Shown here one piece after another: positions 1 through 7,221 of a stretch of DNA of 64,000 nucleotides. This stretch comes from Bradyrhizobium sp. WSM1417. GTDB lineage: Bacteria; Pseudomonadota; Alphaproteobacteria; Rhizobiales; Xanthobacteraceae. The position numbers and the translations under genes are program-made. Position 1 is the stretch's first letter. Every line of letters starts with the position of its first letter. The notes under the pieces were generated by a model, which saw nothing but the letters and a program-made list of their open reading frames with translations, made no database searches and was not told the origin of the DNA. The DNA lies in contig NZ_KI911783.1 of assembly GCF_000515415.1 (NCBI RefSeq), positions 1,032,501 to 1,096,500 on the forward strand. Reading direction: 5' to 3'.

Positions 1-163
1 CCCCGTCGATGTAGTAGGGCGAAGGGAATGCGGCTTCGCGCGTCTTACGGCGAATCCATTCGTCGGATGTGTCGCCGTATCTGGCGCGGACGCCGGCGAC
101 TCTAAGGTAGCGCTTCAGCTTGGGTAGTTCGGATGGTTCAATGACGTTGCCAGGCATAGGCAT
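1..163 (-). CDS. Small helix-turn-helix protein of the integrated element, AlpA/excisionase-like (C-terminus beyond window)
   Basis: Partial gene; 54 codons are visible and the frame stays open to the window edge. Translation from ATG at 163 shows a charged N-terminus followed by a short HTH-like stretch (RYGDTSDEWIRRKT) and then FPSPYYIDG. That layout, a recognition helix followed by F-P-x-P-x-x-I-x-G, is seen in AlpA/MerR-like DNA-binding proteins and excisionases carried by integrated elements. A GGGAGA Shine-Dalgarno lies 6-7 bases before the start; a second in-frame ATG is two codons later. It points the same way as the integrase and lies on the element side of the attachment site, so a role in excision or element regulation is likely. 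The family assignment is by pattern only, on a partial sequence. Confidence 0.6.
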   Translation of the reverse strand, partial: MPMPGNVIEPSELPKLKRYLRVAGVRARYGDTSDEWIRRKTREAAFPSPYYIDG

Positions 164-441
164 AGCTAGTCTCCCACGCATCGCTTGCGCGACGGCGTCA
201 GAGGTTCTAGCCCCGCTCGCTAGTCTATGTGCCCAAACCTAAACGCGTTATCGCGCAAGGACGGATTACAGGGCTAATGCATCGCCGTTGCGGAACGGCA
301 GGCATTATTGCCTTCCCCAGCTAAGAGGCCGACTTTGCGTCGGAGGCTTCTGAGGAGTGCCCCGAACTGGATTGCGCGTCCAGATTTGTACGGGGCCATT
401 GCCTGGTATTTATCCTGCCGCCTGAAAAAGTCAAAGGAACG

Positions 442-1698
442 TTAGCGGCGCAGCGGCACGACTTTGGAATCCTGTTCACCGTTGACAATCCGCGCCACTT
501 CAGCGGCAAGCGCTTCGAAGGCTTGGCGCTTTTCGTTGGAGTAGTCGTGCCGATTGTAAACGCCGGCGACACCCTTGATCGTGTGGTTGCAACAGGCTTC
601 GCGAACTTCGAACGGAATCCCTAACCGCTGCATGACGCTTGTCCCCGTACGCCGCAGGTCGTGCAGCGTCCATGGTGCGACCGCGTCGCCGGTCAGCGCG
701 TCAAGCTTCTGCTTTAGGTCACTGAAGCCGCCGATGGGACGGTTATGATGGCGGCCTTCGAACACGAACGCCGTGTCGTCGCCGCGCTTCACGGACGCCA
801 GCACGTCGTTAAGCAAAGGGGTTCTTGCGATTTCGTTCGGGCGGCCGTTCTTTGTGCGAGTTCCGTCAAGGGACCACATCGACTTCGACAGTTCGCAAAT
901 TGGCATGTCGGACACTTCGGACCGGCGGGCGAGCGTCAAAATCATGGTCTTAACCATCGCGCCGAAATTCGCTAACGAACCGCACGCTAGCCACACGGCG
1001 CGCAACTCGGCGTCAGTCAAGGCGCGCTCTCGGCTCGGTGCGATCTCGCCGGTCTGCACGCCTGCTGCCGGATTGACGGTCACAGTCGCGTTGCGGTCCA
1101 TCGTCCAGCCGAAGAAATGCGACAGGCGTGTCTTCCCCTTGCGCCGGGCGTCCTTGTAGCCCTTCAGGTCGTCCAGCAAGACGACCACGTCTTGCCGGGT
1201 GATGGAACCGACCGGGCGACGGCCCCACAGGGGCAGCACGCGACGCAGGAAGAACGACCGGGTCGCGGCGGCAGTTTCTTCGCCGATGGCCGGCTCAACC
1301 GCCTTGGCGCGGCTGCGCTCGCCGGTTTCGTGGTCGATGTACTCGCGGCCCCATGAAAGGTGGCCCAGGTCATAGGCTTTGAATGCGGCCAAGACCGTGT
1401 TTGCCGGTGCCGTCTTACGGGTTTCGGCCTTCAGCCCGGCTGGGTCGCCGCCCTTGGCGACCTCGCCCCGCGCCATCGCCGCGTCGGCGCGGGCCATGTC
1501 GAGCGTCAGTGCAGGATACTGGCCCAGGGTCAGCTTCCGGGTAGCCCCCGCGATCACATAACGGAACGCCCATGACTTCGCGCCGGACGGCTGCACGACA
1601 AGGTGTAGGCCTGGACAAGCCGCGTCCCTGACCTCATAGCGGGTGCCAGAGGGCTTCGCACCTTCGACCCTGTCGCGGGTCAGCTTCAAGACAGGCAT
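442..1698 (-). CDS. Tyrosine-type site-specific integrase with DUF4102 arm-binding N-terminus
   Basis: 418-residue tyrosine recombinase that inserts and excises the element at the tRNA-Gly site. The N-terminus (about 1-95: LTRDRVEGAKPSG, then KLTLGQYP and LDMARADAA) is the arm-DNA-binding DUF4102 domain of island and prophage integrases. The catalytic domain has all expected residues: Arg259 (ARRSEV), His346 and Arg349 (HDLRR), His372, and nucleophile Tyr381 in GVYNRHDY. I chose ATG at 1698 because DUF4102 proteins begin close to this point and because upstream alternatives (1737 and 1791) would run through a tandem 10-bp repeat that looks like binding sites. It reads away from the attachment site at 1851-1903. 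Intact, so probably functional. Confidence 0.93.
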   Translation of the reverse strand: MPVLKLTRDRVEGAKPSGTRYEVRDAACPGLHLVVQPSGAKSWAFRYVIAGATRKLTLGQYPALTLDMARADAAMARGEVAKGGDPAGLKAETRKTAPANTVLAAFKAYDLGHLSWGREYIDHETGERSRAKAVEPAIGEETAAATRSFFLRRVLPLWGRRPVGSITRQDVVVLLDDLKGYKDARRKGKTRLSHFFGWTMDRNATVTVNPAAGVQTGEIAPSRERALTDAELRAVWLACGSLANFGAMVKTMILTLARRSEVSDMPICELSKSMWSLDGTRTKNGRPNEIARTPLLNDVLASVKRGDDTAFVFEGRHHNRPIGGFSDLKQKLDALTGDAVAPWTLHDLRRTGTSVMQRLGIPFEVREACCNHTIKGVAGVYNRHDYSNEKRQAFEALAAEVARIVNGEQDSKVVPLRR

Positions 1699-1706
1699 GA
1701 CGGTCT

Positions 1707-1807
1707 CAGGGTAAAGCAGGGTAAAGAATGCTCGCATTTTGTTCTGTGATAGTATGCCAACCACAAAACGGCGCGAAGCGCAAAATGTCAATTGAATCAG
1801 GGTTAAG
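1707..1807. repeat. Three copies of CAGGGTWAAG, candidate arm-type integrase sites
   Basis: CAGGGTAAAG occurs twice in perfect tandem at 1707-1716 and 1717-1726, and once with a single change (CAGGGTTAAG) at 1798-1807. All lie in the same orientation between the integrase start and the tRNA-Gly fragment. Integrases with a DUF4102 domain bind short direct repeats flanking the core site, so these are candidate arm-type sites. The sites are read directly; the binding role is inference. Confidence 0.45.
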
Positions 1808-1850
1808 CCGGGTTTTTACGTTGGCAACATATGCCCACATTTCCCATCCC

Positions 1851-1903
1851 TGACGACCTTGCCAAGGTCGGGGTCGAGGGTTCGAGCCCCTTCGCCCGCT
1901 CCA
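1851..1903 (+). other. Attachment site: 3' fragment of tRNA-Gly(GCC)
   Basis: The sequence has an anticodon stem CGACC/GGTCG (1854-1858, 1866-1870) around loop TTGCCAA (anticodon GCC), then a T-arm with TTCGAGC, an acceptor half CGCCCGC, the discriminator base T and CCA (1901-1903). The matching 5' half (GCGGGCG, D-arm) is absent upstream, where the sequence becomes AT-richer and unrelated. This is therefore not a functional tRNA but the duplicated 3' end left when an element integrates into a tRNA-Gly gene. The intact tRNA should lie at the other end of the element, left of this window. Confidence 0.88.
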
Positions 1904-1978
1904 ATTTTTCCCAAGCATCCAGCCGAACCGGACGGGCACGTGGTCTTCCACGCGGCTGGCGGCTGTATTGGGTCACGA

Positions 1979-2965
1979 ATGACGATTCTGGTTACCGGCA
2001 GCGCGGGCCATCTCGGTGAAGCCCTTCTCCGCACGCTCCGCGGGCGCGGTTCGCCTGCGCGTGGGATCGACCTGAAGGCGTCGCCCTTCACCGATGCCGT
2101 CGGCTCGATCGTCGATCCCAATTTCGTGCGGGGCCAGATGGACGGCGTCACCGCCGTGATCCACACCGCGACGTTGCACAAGCCGCATGTGGCGACCCAC
2201 AGCAAGCAAGCCTTCATCGACACCAACGTCATCGGCACGCTCAACCTGCTCGAAGCGGCTGTGGTCGCCGGCGTGCGCAGCTTTGTCTTAACCAGCACCA
2301 CCAGCGCGTTCGGCTCGCAGCTTCGCTCCGAGGCGGGACAGGCCGCGGTGTGGGTCACCGAGGACCTGCGGCCGATCTCGAAGAACATCTACGGCACGAC
2401 CAAGCTCATGGCAGAGACTCTCTGCGAGCTGTTCCGTCGCGAGCGCGGCCTGCCTGTCGTGGTCTTGAGGACCTCGCGCTTCTTCCCGGAAGACGATGAC
2501 GATCCGGCGATGCGGTCGGCTTACGCGCCGGAGAATGCGCAGGCCAACGAGCTGCTCTATCGCCGGCTGGATATCGCGGACGCGGTGAGCGCCCATCTGC
2601 TCGCCGCCGAGCGCGCGCCGGACATCGGGTTTACCCGCTACATCCTGTCGGCCACGAGCCCGTTCGAGCAGCGCCATCTCGCTGCGCTGGCGCGCGACGC
2701 GACCGGTCTCGTGCGCGAGCTCTATCCGGATTGTGAGGAGCTCTATGCGGCGCGCGGCTGGCGGCTGTTCCCCGCGATCGACCGCGTCTATGTGAACGAG
2801 CGCGCGCGGCGCGAGCTGGGCTGGCGGCCCGAATTCGACTTCGCGCATGTCCTGAACTGTCTTCGCGATGATCGCGATTTTCGCAGCATGCTGGCGCGGG
2901 ATGTCGGCTCGAAAGGCTATCATGAGACGATTTTCAACGACGGTCCCTACCCCGTCGCCCAGTAG
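1979..2965 (+). CDS. NAD-dependent epimerase/dehydratase (extended SDR)
   Basis: 328-residue extended short-chain dehydrogenase/reductase. The N-terminal nucleotide-binding motif is TGSAGHLG (residues about 6-13), and the catalytic tyrosine and lysine lie in NIYGTTK. The family acts on nucleotide sugars or similar carbonyl substrates with NAD(P); nothing here fixes the substrate. I chose ATG at 1979 because the Rossmann fold starts at once; an open frame continues upstream into the tRNA fragment but cannot be coding. This is the first chromosomal gene after the integrated element, and no partner enzymes lie next to it. Confidence 0.85.
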   Translation: MTILVTGSAGHLGEALLRTLRGRGSPARGIDLKASPFTDAVGSIVDPNFVRGQMDGVTAVIHTATLHKPHVATHSKQAFIDTNVIGTLNLLEAAVVAGVRSFVLTSTTSAFGSQLRSEAGQAAVWVTEDLRPISKNIYGTTKLMAETLCELFRRERGLPVVVLRTSRFFPEDDDDPAMRSAYAPENAQANELLYRRLDIADAVSAHLLAAERAPDIGFTRYILSATSPFEQRHLAALARDATGLVRELYPDCEELYAARGWRLFPAIDRVYVNERARRELGWRPEFDFAHVLNCLRDDRDFRSMLARDVGSKGYHETIFNDGPYPVAQ

Positions 2966-3341
2966 TCGCCACCTTTGCTAATTCGCTCGACGCGTCAGAT
3001 GTCTACCCGGGGTCACCGGCAGCAAGATGGCCAGAGCCATTCTACTGTGCATGGGGTTGTTTTCGCGTTTTTTTGTTCCGGACCTCCTGCTGCCTGCAAA
3101 TTAGCGGCGCGTGATCTTGATTCCGCGCTGCAGCGAGAGCGGTGTCGTCGCCGGATTCGCCATCGTTGACTTTCCGTCTCAATTTTTAATGAGCGCTATC
3201 GCAGCGCACGCGGCGCGCTTCTCACCGCTCGCAGATGTGCTAACCTTTCGCGCCTGTCCTCTCGACAGTCCGAACTTCGCCTCTCGATAGCAAAATAAAA
3301 TAAATGTGCAGCCCTGATGGCTGCCTTAGGGGAGTGACGCG
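2966..3341. other. 376-bp intergenic region, no gene seen
   Basis: No supported reading frame. An AT-rich stretch (about 3288-3305) followed by the hairpin GCAGCC/GGCTGC at 3308-3324 lies just before the Shine-Dalgarno of the sugar dehydrogenase gene. This part probably contains that gene's promoter and leader. Nothing else is recognisable. Confidence 0.5.
3308..3324 (+). promoter_or_regulatory. Small leader hairpin before the sugar dehydrogenase gene
   Basis: GCAGCC (3308-3313), a 5-base loop, GGCTGC (3319-3324). It ends 5 bases before the GGGGAG ribosome binding site (3330-3335) of the gene at 3342. It could stabilise the mRNA 5' end or affect translation; there is no further evidence of function. 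Confidence 0.25.
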
Positions 3342-4622
3342 ATGAAATTCCATCGATCCGTCTTTCAATCTATCCTGGCGCTTGCAGCGGTTGCCCTTCT
3401 CGCGGGGACAAGCGCCGGTCACGCGCAGCAGCAGGACAAGAACAAGCCGCTGAAGAAATACGAATCCGGCACCAAGGAGTTCTGGACCCATCCGCCGGAC
3501 GACTGGTTCCTCGGCGACGAGACCGAGGCGCAGAAGGGCCTGGCGCCGCCGTCGGGTCCGCCCACCGGCGCGTCCGATTCCGAGCTCGCCAACATCGTCA
3601 AGAAGGTCAAGCTGCCGCCGGGCTTCAAGATGGAAGTCTACGCGTCCGGCGTGCTGGCCGCGCGGCAGATGGCCTGGGGTGACAAGGGCACGCTGTTCGT
3701 CGGCTCGTTCGGCCTCGGCAACGTCTACGCCATCAAGGACAACAACGGAAAGAAAGAGGTCAAGACCATCCTCAAGGGGCTGAACATGCCCACGGGTCTG
3801 GCCGTCAAGGACGGTGCGCTCTACGTCATCGCGGTCGACAAGTTGATCCGCTACGACGACATCGAGAACAAGCTCGACAATCCCGGCGAGGGCAAGGTCG
3901 TCTATGACGACATGCCGTCCTATGCCGCGCATGGCTGGAAGTACATCGCGGTCGACAAGGAAGGCTGGTTCTACATTCCGTTCGGACCGCCCTTCAACAT
4001 CGGCGTGCCCCCGACCAGCGTCTCGCAGATCCGCCGCGTCGATCCCAAGACCGGCAATGCGGAAATCTACGCGCTCGGCGTTCGCAATTCGGTCGGCGGC
4101 GACGTCGATCCGCGCACCGGCAAGTTCTGGTTCACCGAGAATGCGCGCGACTGGATCAGCGACGATCTGCCCTCGGACAAGCTGAACATGATCAGCAAGA
4201 TCGGCGAGCACTTCGGCTATCCCTACTGCCACCAGGGTGACCTGCCGGACACCAAGTTCGCGATGGGCCACAAATGCTCCGAGTTCACGCCGCCCGTGCT
4301 GAACCTCGGCGCTCACGTCGCTCCGCTCGGCATGAAGTTCTATACCGGCGACCAATTTCCGGCCGAGTACAAGAACAACATCCTGATCGCCGAGCACGGC
4401 TCCTGGAATCGTCACAAGTACCAGGGCGGCCGCATCATGCGCGTGATCGTCGGTCCCGACGGCAAGAACGCCAAGCAGGAGGTGTTCGCCTCCGGCTGGA
4501 TCGAGGGCGACCAGGGCTATCTCGGCCGTCCCGACGACATCATCCTCGCCAAGGACGGCTCGATCCTCGTCGCCGACGATTGGGCCGGCGCGATCTACCG
4601 CATCAGCTACAGCAAGAAGTAG
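3342..4622 (+). CDS. Periplasmic PQQ-dependent sugar (sorbosone-type) dehydrogenase
   Basis: 426 residues with a Sec signal peptide (basic start, hydrophobic core, likely cleavage after AGHAQ). The mature protein matches the glucose/sorbosone dehydrogenase beta-propeller family: LPPGFKMEVYASG, a blade motif GTLFVGSFGLGNVYA, and the late motif IAEHGSWNRHKYQGGRI. Members oxidise sugars or sugar aldehydes in the periplasm using PQQ and pass electrons to a cytochrome c. The diheme cytochrome c gene 183 bp downstream on the same strand fits that role. GGGGAG at 3330-3335 is a good ribosome binding site for ATG at 3342. The substrate cannot be read from the sequence. Confidence 0.85.
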   Translation: MKFHRSVFQSILALAAVALLAGTSAGHAQQQDKNKPLKKYESGTKEFWTHPPDDWFLGDETEAQKGLAPPSGPPTGASDSELANIVKKVKLPPGFKMEVYASGVLAARQMAWGDKGTLFVGSFGLGNVYAIKDNNGKKEVKTILKGLNMPTGLAVKDGALYVIAVDKLIRYDDIENKLDNPGEGKVVYDDMPSYAAHGWKYIAVDKEGWFYIPFGPPFNIGVPPTSVSQIRRVDPKTGNAEIYALGVRNSVGGDVDPRTGKFWFTENARDWISDDLPSDKLNMISKIGEHFGYPYCHQGDLPDTKFAMGHKCSEFTPPVLNLGAHVAPLGMKFYTGDQFPAEYKNNILIAEHGSWNRHKYQGGRIMRVIVGPDGKNAKQEVFASGWIEGDQGYLGRPDDIILAKDGSILVADDWAGAIYRISYSKK

Positions 4623-4637
4623 CCTAAGACGACACGA

Positions 4638-4668
4638 GGCTGCGGTGCCGAGGGGCGCCGCAGCCTTT
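4638..4668 (+). terminator. Rho-independent terminator after the sugar dehydrogenase gene
   Basis: A 12-bp stem (GGCTGCGGTGCC, 4638-4649; GGCGCCGCAGCC, 4654-4665, one G-T pair) with GAGG loop, followed by TTTCTCATTTC. It starts 16 bases after the stop codon. It suggests that the downstream cytochrome gene has its own promoter or depends on read-through. Confidence 0.75.
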
Positions 4669-4805
4669 CTCATTTCAATTTCGCACGCTGTCGTTCCTGC
4701 TTACGTAGAAGTCCGGAACCCATAGTGACGAACGGGGGTTATCGAACTCCGGGCACGCGCTTCGCCGCCCCGGAATGAGCGTTCGACAGATCGGAAATTC
4801 CAATC

Positions 4806-5399
4806 ATGCGCCGGCAATTCATCTCGCACGCAATCAGCGCGGCTGCGCTTCTCGCGCTCGGTTCTCTCGCCGCAAGCGCCGCTGACAATGCCGCGGTCAA
4901 GGAGAAGGCCGCCGTCTGCACCGGCTGTCACGGCGAGAACGGCATCTCGCAGACCGAGAACATCCCTTCGCTCGCCGGCCAACCCGATCAATTCCTGCAA
5001 TGGCAGCTGGTGTTTTTTCGCGCCGGCTCGCGCAAGAACGACCAGATGCAGCCGATCGCCGAGGAGATCACCAATGAGGACGTTCGCAATCTCGGCGCCT
5101 ATTTCGCCGCGCTGACGCCGCCGATAGCGGCGGAAGACAAGGATCCGGACCTGTCGAAAAAGGGCGCCCAAGTGGCCGTCGGCCGCCGCTGCGCCTCATG
5201 CCATACGGATAATTTTGCCGGCACCAAGGCCGTCGCGCGGCTCGCGGGCCAGCGCGAGGAATACCTGATCAAGGCGCTGCACGACTACAAGAGCAGCCAG
5301 CGCGTCGGCGGTGGAGGCGCTGCGATGGCCGATGTCGCCTATCACATGAGTGATGAGGAAATCACCACCGTCTCGCACTATCTCGCGTATTTCAAATAG
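4806..5399 (+). CDS. Diheme c-type cytochrome (c4/c553-like), periplasmic
   Basis: 197 residues with a signal peptide (cleavage near ASAADN). Two CXXCH heme sites are visible: CTGCH (about residue 38) and CASCH (about residue 136), each followed by the family pattern of a distal methionine (NDQMQPIA and AAMADVAYHMSDEE). Two similar halves indicate a duplicated cytochrome c domain, as in cytochrome c4. It probably accepts electrons from the PQQ enzyme encoded just upstream and hands them to the terminal oxidase. The ribosome binding site before ATG 4806 is weak. The redox role is inferred from family and context. Confidence 0.87.
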   Translation: MRRQFISHAISAAALLALGSLAASAADNAAVKEKAAVCTGCHGENGISQTENIPSLAGQPDQFLQWQLVFFRAGSRKNDQMQPIAEEITNEDVRNLGAYFAALTPPIAAEDKDPDLSKKGAQVAVGRRCASCHTDNFAGTKAVARLAGQREEYLIKALHDYKSSQRVGGGGAAMADVAYHMSDEEITTVSHYLAYFK

Positions 5400-5411
5400 C
5401 GGAAGGTGCGG

Positions 5412-6335
5412 TCAGCTAGCCCGCTGCTTCTCATACGCCTTCAAATGTGTGTACGCGATGCGCAGCTTCGGCACCGGCACCTTGGCGGCGTCGGCGCGCG
5501 CGATGAGGTCGCCGATGACGTGATCGGCCTCGACCGGCAGACCCGCCTTGACGTCGCGGAACATCGAGGCCGTCATCGGTGAACCCTCGGTAGTGAGGTT
5601 GCCCTTCACGCGCTCGAAGAACGGCCCGCCCGGCGTATAGCCTGACGCGGCGGCGATCGCGCTGGTCTCGTCCAGCATGCCGAGCAGGAAATCCCTGCCG
5701 CCGGGAGCAGCGAGGATGTTGCCGACAGAGGTGCGCATCAGGCTGGTGGACGCCGCCAGCGAGGAGAGGAACACCCACTTCTCCCACATGTCCTGCATGA
5801 TGTTCTGGCTGGCGGTGGCACCAGCGATGCCGCTCTTGAAGGCTTCGTCGATCGCCTTGACGCGATCCGACAGCTTGCCGTCGCGCTCGCCGTAATTGAT
5901 CGACTGCATCGGCTGGAGCTGCACCACCTCGCGCTTCTCGTTGAGCGTTGCGGCGATGGCGCAGAGGCCACCGAGCACGCGCTCCTTGCCGAACTTGTCG
6001 TCGAGGATGTCGAGATGCTTGATGCCGTTGAGCATCGGGATGATCGCGGTATTCGGCCCGACTGCTGCCGCGAACGACTTGATGGCGTCGTCGAGGTCGA
6101 AGGCCTTGCAGCTGAGCAGCACGACGTCGAACTTGTCCTTGAGCGCGTCGGCCTGAACGGTCGGCGGATTCTTCAAGGTCACGTCGCCGTTCGGGCTCTT
6201 GATGACAAGACCCGCGCTCGCGAGCTCGGTGGCGCGCCGTGGCCGGACCAGGAAGGTGACGTCGCGGCCGGCCTGCAGCAGCCTTCCACCAAAATAGCCG
6301 CCGATGGCGCCAGCGCCGACCACGAGGATACGCAT
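5412..6335 (-). CDS. 2-dehydropantoate 2-reductase family protein (ApbA/PanE)
   Basis: 307 residues. N-terminal NADP-binding motif GAGAIGGYFGG, then KAFDLDDAI and the conserved PMLNGIKH segment. The C-terminal helical half contains NIMQDMWEKWVF with the family's conserved lysine, and VEADHVIGDL near the end. PanE reduces ketopantoate to pantoate for CoA synthesis, but alphaproteobacteria often carry several paralogs of unknown substrate, so I do not assign panE. AGGA lies 8 bases before ATG 6335. The gene is convergent with the cytochrome c gene, whose stop is 12 bp away. Confidence 0.83.
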   Translation of the reverse strand: MRILVVGAGAIGGYFGGRLLQAGRDVTFLVRPRRATELASAGLVIKSPNGDVTLKNPPTVQADALKDKFDVVLLSCKAFDLDDAIKSFAAAVGPNTAIIPMLNGIKHLDILDDKFGKERVLGGLCAIAATLNEKREVVQLQPMQSINYGERDGKLSDRVKAIDEAFKSGIAGATASQNIMQDMWEKWVFLSSLAASTSLMRTSVGNILAAPGGRDFLLGMLDETSAIAAASGYTPGGPFFERVKGNLTTEGSPMTASMFRDVKAGLPVEADHVIGDLIARADAAKVPVPKLRIAYTHLKAYEKQRAS

Positions 6336-6363
6336 GGGATCGTCCTTGTTGTTGGTTCTTTTC

Positions 6364-6483
6364 GTCGTCCTGGCGAAAGCCAGGACCCATTACCCCGACT
6401 GCCTCTTGTCGGACAAGTCGGAGCCCCAGCCTATCGCCAAACGCGATTCGGTGGTTATGGGTCCTGGCTTTCGCCAGGACGAC
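6364..6483. repeat. Dispersed inverted-repeat element, family A copy 1
   Basis: A perfect 27-bp inverted repeat (6364-6390 and 6457-6483) flanks a 66-bp centre. Each arm is itself a hairpin (TCCTGGCGAAAGCCAGGA). The same architecture with closely related arms occurs at 14732-14848. This is a paired-hairpin intergenic repeat of the REP/BIME kind. Confidence 0.85.
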
Positions 6484-6520
6484 CTCGAGGAGATTGTTCG
6501 GTTTCCCTACTTCGAGAAAA

Positions 6521-7135
6521 TCACTTCCCCGAGACCATCTCCTCGACCTCGCGCAACTGTTCCTTGCCGAAGAACATCTCGTCGCCGACGAAGAAGGTCG
6601 GCGAGCCGAACGCGCCGCGCGCGACGGCCTCCTCGGTGTTCTTGATCAGTCTGCCCTTCACCTCGGGTTCCCCGGCACGGGTGAACAGCTTTTGCGCGTC
6701 GAGGCCGGAGGACGCCAGCGCCTTCGCCGCGATTTCCGGATCGTCCATCTTCTTCGGCTCGCGCCACATGTGATGGAAGGTGGCCTCGACGTATGTTTCG
6801 AACACGCCTTCGAGCTGCGCCGCGATTGCCGCGCGCATCAGGTTCAGCGTGTTGACCGGGAAGAAGGGATTCCAGACATAGGGCTGCACCTTGAAGCGCT
6901 TGACGAAGCGCTCGGTCTCGACCGCCTGGAATTCCCGCTTGTTCTTGACACCGGCAAGCGTCTCGGCCGGCGACTTGTTGTTGGTCGACTTGAAGATGCC
7001 GCCGAGCAGGATCGGCACGTACTCGAACTTGACGCCGATGCGCTGCTCGATCGCCGGAATCGCGAGATGACTGAGATAGGCGTTCGGGCTGCCGAAATCG
7101 AACAGGAATTGCGGGGCTGTGCGGGTCAAAATCAT
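6521..7135 (-). CDS. 2-hydroxychromene-2-carboxylate isomerase-like protein (DsbA/kappa-GST fold)
   Basis: 204 residues. The N-terminus FLFDFGSPNAYLSH is the signature of HCCA isomerases and kappa-class GSTs, with the serine that replaces the DsbA cysteine. WNPFFPVNTLNLMR and GAFGSPTFFVGDEMFFGKEQL (shown only in part in the family logo) complete the thioredoxin-fold pattern. Characterised members use glutathione in naphthalene breakdown; no aromatic-degradation genes lie nearby, so the substrate is unknown. The start is uncertain: GGGAGG abuts the ATG at 7135 with no spacing, whereas a TTG two codons later (7129) has the normal 6-base gap. Confidence 0.85.
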   Translation of the reverse strand: MILTRTAPQFLFDFGSPNAYLSHLAIPAIEQRIGVKFEYVPILLGGIFKSTNNKSPAETLAGVKNKREFQAVETERFVKRFKVQPYVWNPFFPVNTLNLMRAAIAAQLEGVFETYVEATFHHMWREPKKMDDPEIAAKALASSGLDAQKLFTRAGEPEVKGRLIKNTEEAVARGAFGSPTFFVGDEMFFGKEQLREVEEMVSGK

Positions 7136-7221
7136 CCTCCCTGACGTCGCTTTTTCGCATTGTGGCGCAGCGCACGCCGCGGGTCCACCTTTTAATGACG
7201 GTCATAATCTCTTGATGTTCG

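Noticed and set aside
1828..1903. Complete tRNA-Gly gene
   Set aside because: The 3' half is perfect but no 5' acceptor strand or D-arm exists at the required distance, so it is an attachment-site fragment.
1706..1951. Minus-strand reading frame through the tRNA fragment
   Set aside because: It reads a tRNA-derived sequence in reverse, a familiar false gene; no other support.
3240..4673. 477-codon minus-strand frame opposite the sugar dehydrogenase gene
   Set aside because: Shadow of a real gene; Val/Leu/Asp-rich with no recognisable motifs, whereas the plus-strand product has a signal peptide and family motifs.
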